From Pseudomonas oryzihabitans (GTDB lineage: Bacteria; Pseudomonadota; Gammaproteobacteria; Pseudomonadales; Pseudomonadaceae), in contig NZ_CP102428.1 of the NCBI RefSeq assembly GCF_024652905.1, forward strand, positions 3,050,501 through 3,114,500: a stretch of 64,000 bases of DNA, given 5' to 3'. The notes under the pieces are model-generated. The model was given only the letters and a program-made list of their open reading frames with translations. It did no database searches and was not told where the DNA came from. Below are positions 10,564 to 20,889 of the stretch, one piece after another. Made by a program: the position numbers and the translations under genes. Within the stretch, counting starts at the first letter, position 1, and each line of letters starts with the position of its first letter.

Positions 10564-11832
10564 TTACTTGGCGAAGACGTCATCCACCGACTTCAGCGGA
10601 TAGTTCGCCGGATAGGGCAGCGTGGCCACGCCGGTTTCGATGGCGGCCTTGGCCACGGCATCGGATACCAGGGTGATCAGACGGGCATCCATTGGCTTGG
10701 GAATGATGTACTCACGACCGAAGCTCAGGCTGTCGACGTTGTAGGCGGCGCAGACTTCCTTGGGCACCGGCAGCTTGGCCAGGTCGCGCAGGGCCAGGGC
10801 GGCGGCGATCTTCATCTCTTCGTTGATGACCCGGGCGCGGACGTCCAGGGCACCACGGAAGATGAAGGGGAAGCCCAGGACGTTGTTGACCTGGTTCGGA
10901 TAGTCGGAACGACCGGTGGCCATGATCACGTCGTCGCGAGTGGCGTGGGCCAGCTCGGGGGTAATTTCCGGATCCGGGTTGGAGCAGGCGAAGACGATAG
11001 GGTTGGCCGCCATGCGCTTGAGGCCTTCGGCCGACAGCAGGTTGGGGCCGGACAGACCGACGAAGACGTCAGCGCCTTCGAGGGCGTCGTCCAGGGTGCG
11101 CTTGCTGGTCTCGGTGGCGAAGGCCGCCTTGTACTGGTTCAGGTCGTTGCGGCCGCTGTGAACCACGCCCTGACGGTCGATCATGTAGATGTTCTCGACC
11201 TTGGCGCCCATGCTCGCCAGCAGGCGCATGCAGGAGATGGCGGCGGCACCGGCACCCAGGCAGACGATCTTGGCGTCTTCCAGGCGCTTGCCGGCGATTT
11301 CCAGGGCGTTGAGCATGCCGGCGGCGGTGACGATGGCGGTGCCGTGCTGGTCATCGTGGAAGACCGGGATGTCGCACTGCTCGATCAGGGCGCGTTCGAT
11401 CTCGAAGCACTCGGGCGCCTTGATGTCTTCCAGGTTGATGCCACCAAAGGTGATGGAGATGCGCTTGACGGTGTCGATGAAGGCCTGGGGGCTCTCGGCG
11501 TCGACCTCGATGTCGAAGACGTCCACACCGGCGAAGCGCTTGAACAGCACGCCCTTGCCTTCCATCACCGGCTTGGAGGCCAGCGGGCCGAGGTTGCCCA
11601 GGCCGAGGATGGCGGTACCGTCGGAGATCACGGCGACCAGGTTGCCTTTGCCGGTGTAGCGGTAGGCCAGTTCGGGATCGCGGCCGATCTCGCGGACCGG
11701 TTCGGCGACGCCGGGGCTGTAGGCCAGGGACAGGTCACGAGCGGTCGCGGTGGGCTTGGTCAGCTCGACGCTGAGTTTGCCGGGACGCGGCTGAGCATGG
11801 TATTCGAGGGCGGCGGTTTTGAGATCAGACAT
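10564..11832 (-). CDS. maeB: NADP-dependent malic enzyme (short form)
   Basis: This enzyme oxidatively decarboxylates malate to pyruvate and supplies NADPH. The 422-residue protein has the malic enzyme N-terminal domain (LSLAYSPGVAEPV, NLGPLASKPVMEGK), a metal/substrate motif (FHDDQHGTAIV) and a Rossmann NAD(P) site (VCLGAGAAAISCM). It lacks the C-terminal phosphotransacetylase-like domain of the long MaeB form, as does the short Pseudomonas enzyme. It converges with ponA. A possible promoter (TTGTGG, 17 bp, TATTCT) lies in the 112-bp upstream gap. Confidence 0.93.
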   Translation of the reverse strand: MSDLKTAALEYHAQPRPGKLSVELTKPTATARDLSLAYSPGVAEPVREIGRDPELAYRYTGKGNLVAVISDGTAILGLGNLGPLASKPVMEGKGVLFKRFAGVDVFDIEVDAESPQAFIDTVKRISITFGGINLEDIKAPECFEIERALIEQCDIPVFHDDQHGTAIVTAAGMLNALEIAGKRLEDAKIVCLGAGAAAISCMRLLASMGAKVENIYMIDRQGVVHSGRNDLNQYKAAFATETSKRTLDDALEGADVFVGLSGPNLLSAEGLKRMAANPIVFACSNPDPEITPELAHATRDDVIMATGRSDYPNQVNNVLGFPFIFRGALDVRARVINEEMKIAAALALRDLAKLPVPKEVCAAYNVDSLSFGREYIIPKPMDARLITLVSDAVAKAAIETGVATLPYPANYPLKSVDDVFAK

Positions 11833-11944
11833 TATTGGTATATCCGCGTGGTGTGGGTCTTGGGTCGGGCGAGAATACGCAAAGACTCAAGGTGCCACAA
11901 GCAATCGGCCACATGCCTGAAATCAATCGCAATACGACTTTCGG

Positions 11945-12628
11945 CTAAAACGATTCAACCCGCAAACCCAGCATGTGCGGATCGCTCAGGGTCAGCTGCC
12001 AGCGTGCCCGCCCCGCTTCCTGGCGACGGCTGCGATCGACGATCCAGCCCCGTGCCTCGAGCTGGCGCCCGATCCATTGCTGCAGTGGCAGCTCAGCGAA
12101 GGCATCCACAAAGCGATTCGGCACATTGACCACCAGATCGCCGTCGAACTGCAGCCAGAGTCCGCCCCGGTTGCGTTCGATCCCCTGCAGGCGCCCCTGC
12201 ACCACGGCGAAACCACTCTCCTGGATATGCGTGGCGGAAAGGGTGGGGTCCTTTTTCCAAACACCGAGTCGAGCCTTGCGCGCCGTGCCTTCCGCCGCGA
12301 CCTGACAGCCGGCCAGTCGGGTATTGGGCGCGATGGCCACCGCGTAGCCGAGACCCTCGGCGATCAACTGGGCTTCGAGATTGCGGCCCTGTCGGTCATA
12401 GAGATGGGCCAGGGTGCGACCGTAGTGGTCGGTCGCCTCACGACCCGGGACCAGGCGCAGGCGGTCGTCACTGGCGTCCACCAGCGCCTGCAGGCGTCGA
12501 CGTGCATCCTCGGCATAGGGCTGCGCCGTGCCGCCGGACCTGCCCAGCTCCGGTGCGTTGATGCCGATCAGGCGCACGGAGCGACCATCGACCAGGCGCA
12601 GGGTATCGCCGTCCACCACCTGCCGCAC
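11945..12628 (-). CDS. Thermonuclease (SNase)-like protein, separated from its signal peptide by an in-frame stop
   Basis: The 227 residues from GTG 12628 contain a staphylococcal-nuclease fold: VVDGDTLRLVDGRSVRLIGINAPE carries the Asp/Thr metal site, then GREATDHYGRTLAHL (Arg/Asp/Tyr catalytic region). An extra C-terminal segment also occurs in Pseudomonas relatives. Upstream in the same frame, TAG at 12640-12638 separates it from a signal-peptide segment that starts at ATG 12772. Without the TAG the protein would be 275 residues and secreted. As it stands, only reinitiation at GTG 12628 (no good ribosome binding site seen) would give a cytoplasmic product. It is probably a recent pseudogene, or a sequencing error. 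Confidence 0.6.
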   Translation of the reverse strand: MRQVVDGDTLRLVDGRSVRLIGINAPELGRSGGTAQPYAEDARRRLQALVDASDDRLRLVPGREATDHYGRTLAHLYDRQGRNLEAQLIAEGLGYAVAIAPNTRLAGCQVAAEGTARKARLGVWKKDPTLSATHIQESGFAVVQGRLQGIERNRGGLWLQFDGDLVVNVPNRFVDAFAELPLQQWIGRQLEARGWIVDRSRRQEAGRARWQLTLSDPHMLGLRVESF

Positions 12629-12637
12629 CTCGACCTC

Positions 12638-12772
12638 CTAGCCGCCCGGCAGCAAGGGGCACGCCGCGGCCAGGGCCAGCGGCGCAATTGCCAGGGTAGA
12701 AACGAAAAAGGCGCCCCAGAGGGACGCCTTTTTCAGTGTCGAACCATGCGGAGATGGTCGACGGCAGCGCAT
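12638..12772 (-). pseudogene. Detached signal-peptide leader of the nuclease gene
   Basis: A 44-codon frame starts at ATG 12772, which overlaps the rpmE stop (TAATG). It encodes a basic start, then KKASLWGAFF and a hydrophobic stretch VSTLAIAPLALAAA with a likely signal-peptidase site before ACPLLPGG, and ends at TAG 12640-12638. Continuing in the same frame past the TAG gives EVEVRQVVDGDT, the nuclease start, so leader and nuclease are one broken gene. A CTG at 12733 is an alternative, shorter start. Confidence 0.6.
12704..12734 (-). terminator. Rho-independent terminator of rpmE, inside the nuclease leader
   Basis: GAAAAAGGCG and CGCCTTTTTC are perfect 10-bp arms around an 11-nt loop, with a run of T on either strand. 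It sits 38 bp after the rpmE stop. The same bases encode KKASLWGAFF of the nuclease signal peptide, so the hairpin and the coding sequence overlap. Confidence 0.75.
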
Positions 12773-12987
12773 TACTTGCTGCTGCCGAACACGCCGAAGC
12801 GCTGCTTGAAGCGATCGATACGGCCGCCAGCGTCCAGGACCTTCTGCTTGCCGGTGTAGAACGGGTGGCATTCGGAGCAGACGTCCAGGTGAATGTTCTT
12901 GCTCAGGGTCGAGCGGGTCTTGATGACGTTGCCACAGCTGCAGGTGGCTTCGATGGCATCGTACTGCGGATGGATATCAGCTTTCAT
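12772..12987 (-). CDS. rpmE: 50S ribosomal protein L31 (zinc-binding C+ type)
   Basis: The 71-residue protein begins [20 protein letters not shown] and carries the zinc-type cysteines CSC and CSEC, so this is the C+ paralogue used when zinc is available. ATG 12987 is chosen over more upstream starts because it matches the universal L31 N-terminus and has GAGG eight bases upstream. The stop overlaps the ATG of the broken nuclease frame. It is divergent from priA. Confidence 0.96.
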   Translation of the reverse strand: MKADIHPQYDAIEATCSCGNVIKTRSTLSKNIHLDVCSECHPFYTGKQKVLDAGGRIDRFKQRFGVFGSSK

Positions 12988-13060
12988 GGAACTATCCTCG
13001 GGGTCTAGCTGTGCCGCCACCCGGCGCCATTGCCGGATACCGCACAGATTTGGGCTGCAA

Positions 13061-13088
13061 ATCATACCAGAGCGGATAGGAGGCGCAA
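13061..13088 (-). promoter_or_regulatory. Candidate sigma-70 promoter for rpmE
   Basis: On the minus strand, TTGCGC (13088-13083), a 16-bp spacer and TATGAT (13066-13061, 5 of 6 to consensus) lie 74 bp upstream of the rpmE ATG in the rpmE-priA divergent gap. Confidence 0.45.
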
Positions 13089-13144
13089 GCAGCCCCCTCA
13101 CCGCCTGTCTGCTACCATCGGGCTTTACGTCTGCGAGCCCTGCC

Positions 13145-15358
<2,214 letters not shown>

Positions 15359-15370
15359 CGGCATTGGCTT

Positions 15371-15512
15371 AGAGCTTGTTCAGCGTCTGCTGCGCGTCGG
15401 CCAAGCGGCGTTAGAAATGCCTTCGGAATGCTCATTTACCACTCGTAAACTCCGCTTCCTCAGGCATTTCCGCCTTGTTTGGCTCTAGCTCGCGAGACGT
15501 TGAACAGGCTCT
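15371..15512. repeat. Dispersed intergenic hairpin element, copy A
   Basis: This 142-bp copy lies between priA and argS, 12 bp after the priA stop. Its 18-bp ends are inverted repeats (16 of 18 match). The core, read on the minus strand, is GAGGAAGCGGAGTTTAC, five variable bases, then GTAAATGAGCATTCC (15461-15425). The core is enclosed by GAAATGCCT/AGGCATTTC and further out by GCCAA/TTGGC, so the whole unit can fold into one long interrupted hairpin. Four other copies occur in this window. Confidence 0.9.
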
Positions 15513-15597
15513 TACCATTGGCAAGGCCGGGCTCGCCACGGATAATGCCGGGTTTTCATCGCAGTGCGCGCCCGGCGCACGCCGAAGGCCAATGACC

Positions 15598-17355
15598 ATG
15601 AAAGACAGCATCCGCCAGCTCATCCAGCACGCCCTCGACCGCCTGATCGCCGACGGCACCCTGCCGGCCGACGTGGCGCCGGCCATCCAGGTCGAGAACA
15701 CCAAGGACAAGAGCCACGGCGACTTCGCCAGCAACGTCGCCCTGCTGCTGGCCAAGCCGGCCCGCGCCAAGCCCCGTGACCTGGCCGAGAAGCTGCTGGC
15801 CGCCCTGCCCGCCGATCCGGCGGTGAGCAAGGTGGAGATCGCCGGCCCCGGCTTTCTCAACTTCTTCCAAAATCACGCGCAACTGGCCGCGCGGCTGGAT
15901 GCGGCCTTCGCCGATCCGCAACTGGGCGTGCCCACGCACGACCCACGCCAGCGCGTGGTGGTGGACCTCTCCTCGCCGAACCTGGCCAAGGAGATGCACG
16001 TCGGCCACCTGAGATCCACCATCATCGGCGACGCCGTGGCGCGGGTGCTGGAATTCCTCGGCGACGAGGTGATCCGCCAGAACCACGTCGGCGACTGGGG
16101 TACCCAGTTCGGCATGCTGCTGGCCTACATGGAAGAACAGCCCCAGGCCGCCGAAGGCGAGCTGGCCGACCTGGAGGTCTTCTACCGCGCGGCCAAGGGC
16201 CGCTTCGACGCCTCGCCGGAGTTCGCCGCGCGGGCCCGCGAGCTGGTAGTGGCGCTGCAGGCGGGCGATGCCCACTGCCTGCGCCTCTGGGAGCGCTTCA
16301 ACGCCGTCTCCCTGTCCCACTGCCAGGAGGTCTATGACCGCCTCAACGTCAAGCTGACCCCAGCTGACGTCAAGGGCGAGAGCGCCTACAACGACGACCT
16401 GGCCCAGGTGGTCGCCGATCTGGAGGCCGCCGGACTGCTAACCGAAAGCGACGGCGCCCGTTGCGTCTTCCTCGACGAATTCAAGAACGCCGAGGGCAAT
16501 CCGCTGCCGGTGATCGTACAGAAGGCCGGCGGTGGCTATCTCTATTCCACCACCGACCTGGCCGCCATGCGCTATCGCAGCCGCCAGCTGCAGGCCGATC
16601 GCGCGCTCTACTTCGTCGACCAGCGCCAGGCCCTGCACTTCCAGATGGCCTTCGAGGTCGCGCGCCGCGCCGGCTTCGTCGATCCGGCCATGCAACTCGA
16701 ACACATGGGCTTCGGCACCATGAACGGCGCCGATGGCCGCCCCTTCAAGACCCGTGATGGCGGCACCGTCAAGCTGGTCGACCTGCTCGACGAAGCCGAA
16801 GAGCGTGCCTACCAACTGGTCAAGGAGCGCAATGCCGGACGCGCCGAGCGTGGCGAGACACCCTTCAGCGAAGACGAACTGCGCCACATCGGCCGCGTGG
16901 TGGGTATCGCCTCGGTCAAGTACGCCGACCTGTCCAAGCACCGCACCAGCGACTACAGCTTCAACTTCGAGCAGATGCTCAGCTTCGAGGGCAACACCGC
17001 GCCCTACCTGCTGTACGCCTACACCCGGGTCGCCAGCGTGCTGCGCAAGGCCGGGCAGAGCGAGCCCACCGGCCGCATCCGCCTGGACGCCCCGCAGGAG
17101 CAGGACCTGGGCGGCCGCCTGGCGCAATTCGGCGAGATCCTCGCCAGCGTCGCCGACAAGGGCACCCCGCACCTGCTGTGCAGCTACCTCTATGACCTGG
17201 CCGGGCTGTTCTCCAGCTTCTACGAGAACTGCCCGATCCTGACCGCCGAGGACCCCGAATTGCGCCAGAGCCGCCTGCGGCTGGCCGCGCTCACCGGACG
17301 CACCCTCAAGCAGGGCCTGGAACTGCTCGGTCTGCATACCCTGGAACGCATGTAA
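15598..17355 (+). CDS. argS: Arginyl-tRNA synthetase
   Basis: This is a class Ia synthetase that charges tRNA-Arg. The 585-residue protein has the N-terminal Add-1 domain (FLNFFQNH), the HIGH-type signature [12 protein letters not shown], and a C-terminal DALR anticodon-binding domain ([15 protein letters not shown] onward). A second ATG six bases upstream (15592) has better spacing to AAGG, but [13 protein letters not shown] from 15598 matches the family. In-frame sequence further upstream overlaps repeat element A and is not part of the protein. The SPOR gene follows 18 bp later. Confidence 0.95.
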   Translation: MKDSIRQLIQHALDRLIADGTLPADVAPAIQVENTKDKSHGDFASNVALLLAKPARAKPRDLAEKLLAALPADPAVSKVEIAGPGFLNFFQNHAQLAARLDAAFADPQLGVPTHDPRQRVVVDLSSPNLAKEMHVGHLRSTIIGDAVARVLEFLGDEVIRQNHVGDWGTQFGMLLAYMEEQPQAAEGELADLEVFYRAAKGRFDASPEFAARARELVVALQAGDAHCLRLWERFNAVSLSHCQEVYDRLNVKLTPADVKGESAYNDDLAQVVADLEAAGLLTESDGARCVFLDEFKNAEGNPLPVIVQKAGGGYLYSTTDLAAMRYRSRQLQADRALYFVDQRQALHFQMAFEVARRAGFVDPAMQLEHMGFGTMNGADGRPFKTRDGGTVKLVDLLDEAEERAYQLVKERNAGRAERGETPFSEDELRHIGRVVGIASVKYADLSKHRTSDYSFNFEQMLSFEGNTAPYLLYAYTRVASVLRKAGQSEPTGRIRLDAPQEQDLGGRLAQFGEILASVADKGTPHLLCSYLYDLAGLFSSFYENCPILTAEDPELRQSRLRLAALTGRTLKQGLELLGLHTLERM

Positions 17356-17373
17356 GAGACGGATCACCGCCTG

Positions 17374-18105
17374 ATGGCCAAGAAAGCCCCACCCAAGCGC
17401 GGCGCCAGTCGCAACACCTCGGCTCCCAAGAAACAGCCCCTGCCCGGCTGGGTCTGGCTCGCGTCGGGTCTGGCCATCGGCGCCTTCGTCGTATTCCTGA
17501 TGAAGCTCGAACCGGGTAACAAGTCGGTGCAGCGCGCCAAGCCGGAGGAAGGTCGCCCGGCCGCCACGGCGGGCAATGGCAAGTCGACCGCTGCCGGCAA
17601 GACCGAAGGCACGCCGCCTACGCCGATCAAGCCCAAGTACGATTTCTATACCCTGCTACCCGAATCCGAGGTGATCGTGCCGCCGGACGCCGTGCCACGC
17701 ACGCCGGCCGCCAAGCCGACCACCCCGGCCAAGCCGGATGCCGCGGCGACGCCGGCGCAGCCCGGCCAGCCGACCACCGCGACCCCGACCACGCCAGGTA
17801 CCGCTCCGGGCCAGCCCGCTGCGACGCCACCCAAGGAAGCGACCACCAAGGCCCAGCCGCCAGTGACCCTGTTCTTCCTCCAGGCCGGTTCCTTCCGCAC
17901 CCAGGCCGATGCCGACCGCGTCCGCGCCCAGATCATCATGCTCGGCCAGGACGTGCGCGTGGAATCGGGCAAGGTCAAGGACGACACCTGGTATCGGGTG
18001 CTGGTCGGTCCCTATAGCGATCGTGACCAACTGACCCAGGCACAGAAGCAGCTCGCCGGCAGCGGCTTCAAGAATCTGTTGCTGCAGCAACGCCGCGGTC
18101 ACTAG
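17374..18105 (+). CDS. SPOR-domain cell-division protein (FtsN-like)
   Basis: The 243-residue protein has the layout of FtsN: a basic cytoplasmic N-terminus (AKKAPPKRGASRN), one transmembrane helix near residues 26-45 (WVWLASGLAIGAFVVFLM), a long Pro/Thr/Ala-rich periplasmic linker, and a C-terminal SPOR domain from about residue 165 (FFLQAGSFRTQADADRVRAQ) that would bind denuded septal glycan. It lies between argS and hslVU, the position of PA5052 in P. aeruginosa. FtsN identity is likely but was not tested by search. Repeat element B starts at its stop codon. Confidence 0.88.
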   Translation: MAKKAPPKRGASRNTSAPKKQPLPGWVWLASGLAIGAFVVFLMKLEPGNKSVQRAKPEEGRPAATAGNGKSTAAGKTEGTPPTPIKPKYDFYTLLPESEVIVPPDAVPRTPAAKPTTPAKPDAAATPAQPGQPTTATPTTPGTAPGQPAATPPKEATTKAQPPVTLFFLQAGSFRTQADADRVRAQIIMLGQDVRVESGKVKDDTWYRVLVGPYSDRDQLTQAQKQLAGSGFKNLLLQQRRGH

Positions 18106-18277
18106 GAGTCTGCCCACGGCGTGCTGCGTGCCGGCCAAACGGCGTTGAAAACCCTCTGGATCGCCAGCCCCACCTAGGCGGTCCAGCCGGAATGCTCATT
18201 TACCACGCGCAAACTGCGCTTCCTCGAGCGTTTTCGCCTTGTTTGGTTCTAGCTCGCGAGGCCGTGAACAGACGCTC
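18106..18277. repeat. Dispersed intergenic hairpin element, copy B (with internal hairpin insertion)
   Basis: This 172-bp copy begins at the base after the SPOR gene stop. The core (minus orientation) is at 18225-18189, with G replacing A in TTTGC opposite GTAAA, a G-U-compatible change. The proximal arms are GAAAAC/GTTTTC. It differs from the other copies by an extra segment of about 30 bp that is itself an inverted repeat (CTGGATCGCC/GGCGGTCCAG, 18156-18186). The terminal arms are CTG.CCACGGC against GCCGTGAACAG. Confidence 0.87.
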
Positions 18278-18303
18278 ACCTGCCGAATCCCCTCGCCGTG
18301 ATG

Positions 18304-18332
18304 CTTGAAGGGCGCCGCGGCCATCCCCATAT
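18304..18332 (+). promoter_or_regulatory. Heat-shock (sigma-32 type) promoter of hslVU
   Basis: CTTGAA (18304-18309), a 15-bp spacer, then CCCCATAT (18325-18332) match the sigma-32 consensus for both elements and spacing. It lies 47 bp upstream of the hslV start, as expected for this heat-shock operon. Confidence 0.85.
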
Positions 18333-18334
18333 CT

Positions 18335-18369
18335 CCGCGTAACCGGGGCCGATGCCCCAAGCAACGCGG
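18335..18369 (+). promoter_or_regulatory. 5'-leader stem-loop of hslVU mRNA
   Basis: CCGCGT (18335-18340) pairs perfectly with ACGCGG (18364-18369), enclosing GGGGC-CGAT-GCCCC (18345-18358). The structure starts at about the predicted transcription start. Its 3' arm shares two bases with the hslV Shine-Dalgarno sequence GGAGAG (18368-18373). It could stabilise the mRNA or tune initiation with temperature; this is inference from pairing only. Confidence 0.5.
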
Positions 18370-18379
18370 AGAGATTCCC

Positions 18380-18913
18380 TTGACCACCATCGTTTCTGTA
18401 CGCCGCAACGGCAAGGTCGTGATCGGCGGCGACGGCCAGGTTTCCCTGGGCAACACCGTCATGAAAGGCAATGCCAAGAAAGTCCGGCGGCTGTACCGGG
18501 GCGAGGTGCTGGCCGGTTTCGCTGGCGGTACCGCCGACGCCTTTACCCTCTTCGAGCGCTTCGAGGCGCAACTCGAAAAGCACCAGGGTCATCTGGTCCG
18601 CGCCGCCGTCGAGCTGGCCAAGGACTGGCGCACCGACCGTGCCCTGCGCCGCCTGGAAGCCATGCTGGCAGTCGCCAACAAGGACGCCTCCCTGATCATC
18701 ACCGGCAACGGCGACGTGGTGGAACCCGAAGAAGGCCTGATCGCCATGGGCTCCGGTGGCGCCTATGCCCAGGCCGCCGCCCGCGCCCTGCTCATGCATA
18801 CCGACCTCAGTGCCCGCGAGATCGCCGAGACCTCCCTGAATATCGCCGGTGACATCTGCGTGTTCACCAACCGCAACCTGACCATCGAGGAGCTGGACGC
18901 GCCCCAGGCGTGA
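18380..18913 (+). CDS. hslV: ATP-dependent protease peptidase subunit HslV
   Basis: HslV is the proteasome-like peptidase that forms a double hexamer capped by HslU. The 177-residue protein is read from TTG 18380, preceded by GGAGAG. After removal of the initiator Met the sequence begins [19 protein letters not shown], placing the catalytic N-terminal threonine correctly. The conserved [10 protein letters not shown] and [14 protein letters not shown] segments are present. Frames extending further upstream run into the promoter and leader. hslU starts 19 bp downstream. Confidence 0.96.
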   Translation: MTTIVSVRRNGKVVIGGDGQVSLGNTVMKGNAKKVRRLYRGEVLAGFAGGTADAFTLFERFEAQLEKHQGHLVRAAVELAKDWRTDRALRRLEAMLAVANKDASLIITGNGDVVEPEEGLIAMGSGGAYAQAAARALLMHTDLSAREIAETSLNIAGDICVFTNRNLTIEELDAPQA

Positions 18914-18932
18914 TCCGGTTTAGAGACTGCCC

Positions 18933-20282
18933 ATGTCCATGACCCCCCGCGAGATCGTCCACGAACTCAACCGCCACATCATCGGCCAGGACGACGCCAA
19001 GCGCGCCGTGGCCATCGCCCTGCGCAACCGCTGGCGGCGCATGCAGCTGCCCGTCGAGCTGCGCCCCGAGGTCACGCCCAAGAACATCCTGATGATAGGC
19101 CCCACGGGTGTGGGCAAGACCGAGATCGCCCGGCGTCTGGCCAAGCTGGCCAACGCCCCCTTCCTCAAGGTGGAAGCCACCAAGTTCACCGAGGTCGGCT
19201 ATGTCGGCCGCGACGTCGAGTCCATCATCCGTGACCTGGCCGATGCCGCGGTGAAGATGCTGCGTGAACAGGAAATGGTGCGTAACCGCCATCGCGCCGA
19301 AGATGCCGCCGAAGAGCGCATCCTCGATGCCCTGCTGCCGCCGGCGCGGCCTTCGGTGGGCTTCAGCAACGAACCCCAGCCGACCGCCACCGATAGCAAC
19401 ACCCGCCAGCTGTTCCGCAAGCGCCTGCGCGAAGGCCAGCTGGACGACAAGGAAATCGACATCGAGGTGGCCGACACCCCGGCCGGCGTCGAGATCATGA
19501 CCCCGCCCGGCATGGAGGAGATGACCAGCCAGCTGCAGAATCTCTTCGCCGGCATGCACAAGGGCAAGACCAAGCAGCGCAAGCTCAAGGTCAAGGAAGC
19601 GCTCAAGCTGGTGCGCGATGAAGAAGCCGCGCGCCTGGTCAACGAGGAAGAACTCAAGGGCCGCGCCCTGGAAGCCGTCGAGCAGCACGGCATCGTCTTC
19701 ATCGACGAGATCGACAAGGTCGCCAAGCGCGGCAACACCAGCGGTGCCGATGTCTCCCGCGAGGGCGTGCAGCGCGACCTGCTGCCGCTGATCGAAGGCT
19801 GCACCGTCAACACCAAGCTGGGCATGGTCAAGACCGACCACATCCTGTTCATCGCCTCGGGTGCCTTCCACCTGTCCAAGCCCAGCGATCTGGTACCGGA
19901 GCTGCAGGGTCGTCTGCCGATTCGCGTCGAACTCAAGGCGCTGACCCCGCAGGACTTCGAGCGCATCCTCACCGAGCCCCATGCCTCCCTCACCGAGCAG
20001 TATCGCGAACTGCTCAAGACCGAGGGACTGCTCGTGGAATTCGCCGCCGACGGCATCACCCGCATCGCCGAGATCGCCTGGCAGGTCAACGAGAAGACCG
20101 AGAACATCGGGGCCCGCCGCCTGCACACCCTGCTGGAGCGCCTGCTGGAAGAGGTGTCCTTCAGCGCCGCCGACCTCGCCGGTCAGCAGAATGGCGAGCC
20201 CATCGTCATCGACGCGGCCTATGTGAACGGCCATCTGGGTGAACTGGCCCAGGACGAAGACCTGTCGCGCTATATACTATGA
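18933..20282 (+). CDS. hslU: ATP-dependent protease ATPase subunit HslU
   Basis: HslU is the AAA+ unfoldase that feeds substrates to HslV. The 449-residue protein has Walker A GPTGVGKT (56-63), the GYVGRDVES pore loop, the variable I-domain (about residues 110-240) rich in charged residues, Walker [10 protein letters not shown] and the sensor-2 region [10 protein letters not shown]. The C-terminal LSRYIL tail is the conserved peptide that inserts into HslV. It forms an operon with hslV. Confidence 0.97.
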   Translation: MSMTPREIVHELNRHIIGQDDAKRAVAIALRNRWRRMQLPVELRPEVTPKNILMIGPTGVGKTEIARRLAKLANAPFLKVEATKFTEVGYVGRDVESIIRDLADAAVKMLREQEMVRNRHRAEDAAEERILDALLPPARPSVGFSNEPQPTATDSNTRQLFRKRLREGQLDDKEIDIEVADTPAGVEIMTPPGMEEMTSQLQNLFAGMHKGKTKQRKLKVKEALKLVRDEEAARLVNEEELKGRALEAVEQHGIVFIDEIDKVAKRGNTSGADVSREGVQRDLLPLIEGCTVNTKLGMVKTDHILFIASGAFHLSKPSDLVPELQGRLPIRVELKALTPQDFERILTEPHASLTEQYRELLKTEGLLVEFAADGITRIAEIAWQVNEKTENIGARRLHTLLERLLEEVSFSAADLAGQQNGEPIVIDAAYVNGHLGELAQDEDLSRYIL

Positions 20283-20329
20283 CGGCAAGCCTGATGCCTG
20301 GTTGATCGCGGCCATGGCTGCAACAGACC

Positions 20330-20421
20330 GTAGGTTGGGTTGAGACAGCTCTATCGTCGAAGCCCAACGTTGCCTGCGCCCTGAACCCATGGTGGGCTTC
20401 GCTGCGCTCAACCCAACCTAC
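20330..20421. repeat. REP-like inverted-repeat element (GTAGGTTGGGTTGAG type)
   Basis: The 15-bp ends GTAGGTTGGGTTGAG and CTCAACCCAACCTAC are perfect inverted repeats. Inner segments CGAAGCCCAAC and GTGGGCTTCG also pair. This type of dispersed element is common in gammaproteobacterial intergenic regions. It lies 48 bp after hslU. Only one copy is present in this window. Confidence 0.7.
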
Positions 20422-20428
20422 AGCGGTT

Positions 20429-20470
20429 GGTAGGAGCGGCCACATCGGCGGACTGTCATGGCCGCGCTGG
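20429..20470. repeat. Possible Pseudomonas REP half-element
   Basis: GGTAGGAGCGGCCA followed by TGGCCGC forms a 7-bp inverted repeat (20436-20442 with 20459-20465). The left arm resembles the GTAGGAGCGGC head of Pseudomonas REP sequences. The loop is longer than usual, so this may be a degraded copy. Confidence 0.4.
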
Positions 20471-20510
20471 CCTCAAGCAAAGACTGAATCGCCGCCCAGA
20501 GAACCTCAGC

Positions 20511-20882
20511 ATGCGTACCCCTACCGCCATCCAGCTCCACAAGGCCTCCAAGACCCTCAGCGTCAGCTATGGCGCGGAAACCTTCGAGCTGCCCGCCGAA
20601 TTCCTGCGGGTACATTCGCCCTCGGCCGAGGTCCAGGGACACGGCAACCCGGTATTGCAGTGGGGCAAGCAGCAGGTCGGCATCAGCGCCGTCGAACCAG
20701 CGGGGCGCTACGCCATCAAGCTGACCTTCGATGACGGCCACGACAGTGGTCTGTTCAGCTGGGACTATCTTTATGAACTGGGCAGTCGCCGCGACCAGCT
20801 CTGGGCCGACTACCTGGAACAGCTGGCCCGCGCCGGCAAGACGCGGGATCCGCACGTCAGCGCGGTCAAGCTGATACTCTAG
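20511..20882 (+). CDS. DUF971 family protein (gamma-butyrobetaine hydroxylase N-terminal-like)
   Basis: The 123-residue protein is a stand-alone DUF971 domain, the fold found at the N-terminus of gamma-butyrobetaine hydroxylases. Visible conserved parts are LSVSYGAETFELPAEFLRVHSPSAEV and AIKLTFDDGHDSGLFSWDYLY. Its function is not established. In P. aeruginosa the equivalent (PA5055) lies between hslU and the pha cluster; here the pha cluster is missing and the next gene is convergent, 7 bp away. ATG 20511 is used because the DUF971 similarity begins there and upstream sequence belongs to the repeats. Confidence 0.85.
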   Translation: MRTPTAIQLHKASKTLSVSYGAETFELPAEFLRVHSPSAEVQGHGNPVLQWGKQQVGISAVEPAGRYAIKLTFDDGHDSGLFSWDYLYELGSRRDQLWADYLEQLARAGKTRDPHVSAVKLIL

Positions 20883-20889
20883 CGCTGGC

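Noticed and set aside
15475-15597. N-terminal extension of argS into repeat A
   Set aside because: The extra residues come from the repeat and are not part of arginyl-tRNA synthetases.
18106-18277. Repeat B as a standard rho-independent terminator of the SPOR gene
   Set aside because: The arms are long but there is no T-run after a compact GC stem; the conserved core and the other copies show that it is a repeat element.
20330-20421. CRISPR-like or tandem repeat array
   Set aside because: It is a single palindromic element with no spaced direct repeats. No array of regular repeats was seen anywhere in the window.
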